Origin: an uncultured Myxococcales bacterium | GTDB taxonomy: Bacteria > Myxococcota_A > UBA9042 | Direction of reading: 5' to 3' | Assembly: GCA_903917305.1 (NCBI GenBank) | Contig: CAIXAA010000855.1 | Location: forward strand, 1-14,664 | Length of the DNA: 14,664 bases | In this document: positions 14,601 to 14,664 of the stretch, piece after piece | How the letters are laid out: every line of letters begins with the position of its first letter | Numbering within the stretch: the first letter of the stretch is position 1 | The notes under the pieces: model-generated | What the model saw: only the letters and a program-made list of their open reading frames with translations | The model's database searches: none | Told to the model about the DNA's origin: nothing | Made by a program: the position numbers and the translations under genes

Positions 14601-14664
14601 GGAGACACCGCAGGTGGCTCCGGTCGCCGCAGGCGACTAGGGCCCGGTCCGGACGCCGAAGGCG
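14601..14664. repeat. Chain of hairpins with GCA/GCA/GAA triloops, cut by the right edge
   Basis: Three hairpins follow each other. GGAGACACC-GCA-GGTGGCTCC (14601-14621) has one mismatch. GTCGCC-GCA-GGCGAC (14623-14637) is perfect. CGCC-GAA-GGCG (14654-14664) continues past the window. Between the last two lie the palindromes GGGCCC and GTCCGGAC. Each loop is closed by C-G, the C(GNA)G form. On the minus strand a TAG (14639-14637) overlaps the first stem base of the second hairpin, so a gene entering from the right might end here. Confidence 0.6.

Noticed and set aside
14637..14664. End of a minus-strand gene entering from the right (about nine codons then TAG)
   Set aside because: Too short to judge; mentioned with the hairpin chain but not called as a gene.

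Overview
The window is uniformly GC-rich, with a strong preference for G or C at third codon positions. As a result most real genes carry long shadow reading frames on the opposite strand. Gene content suggests an environmental bacterium of the Myxococcota / former Deltaproteobacteria type. The pointers are a likely lipoprotein with a long Asp/Ala linker carrying a lipin-like phosphatase domain, a zinc-ribbon/transmembrane/Pro-Ala-rich protein, an unusual radical-SAM-like protein, and a giant fused acyl-CoA dehydratase activase. That last protein implies access to anaerobic, low-potential chemistry. The lineage is inferred from protein style only. I see no tRNA, rRNA, CRISPR array, transposase or phage gene.

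Layout, left to right: a radical-SAM-like protein cut by the left edge (-); a small cupin (+); a two-segment membrane protein with two PH-like domains (-); a zinc-ribbon membrane-anchored protein (+); an NCS2/AzgA-like permease (-); an exported chalcone-isomerase-like protein (+); an exported LNS2/lipin-type phosphatase lipoprotein (-) with a small secreted protein upstream of it (-); a small secreted helical protein (+); the 1481-residue activase/dehydratase fusion (-); and its TetR-type regulator (-). The strand alternates at nearly every gene. Three of the four convergent pairs have only 6-9 bases between stop codons. No gene-free stretch exceeds 300 bases.

The clearest functional unit is at the right: a TetR regulator whose stop overlaps the start of the activase fusion (ATGA). 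It is preceded by a plausible promoter into which a perfect 8+8 inverted repeat is embedded, as expected for autoregulation. The fusion carries two ATPase/activase modules, each with the two cluster cysteines of the family, a Cys-rich linker, and two HgdB/DUF2229-like modules. A whole ATP-driven electron-transfer system therefore appears to sit on one chain. The other genes look like independent single-gene units. The most unusual non-coding structure is a tail-to-tail pair of related hairpins (6975-7095), each starting on the last base of the adjacent stop codon, plus a chain of GNA-triloop hairpins at the right edge.
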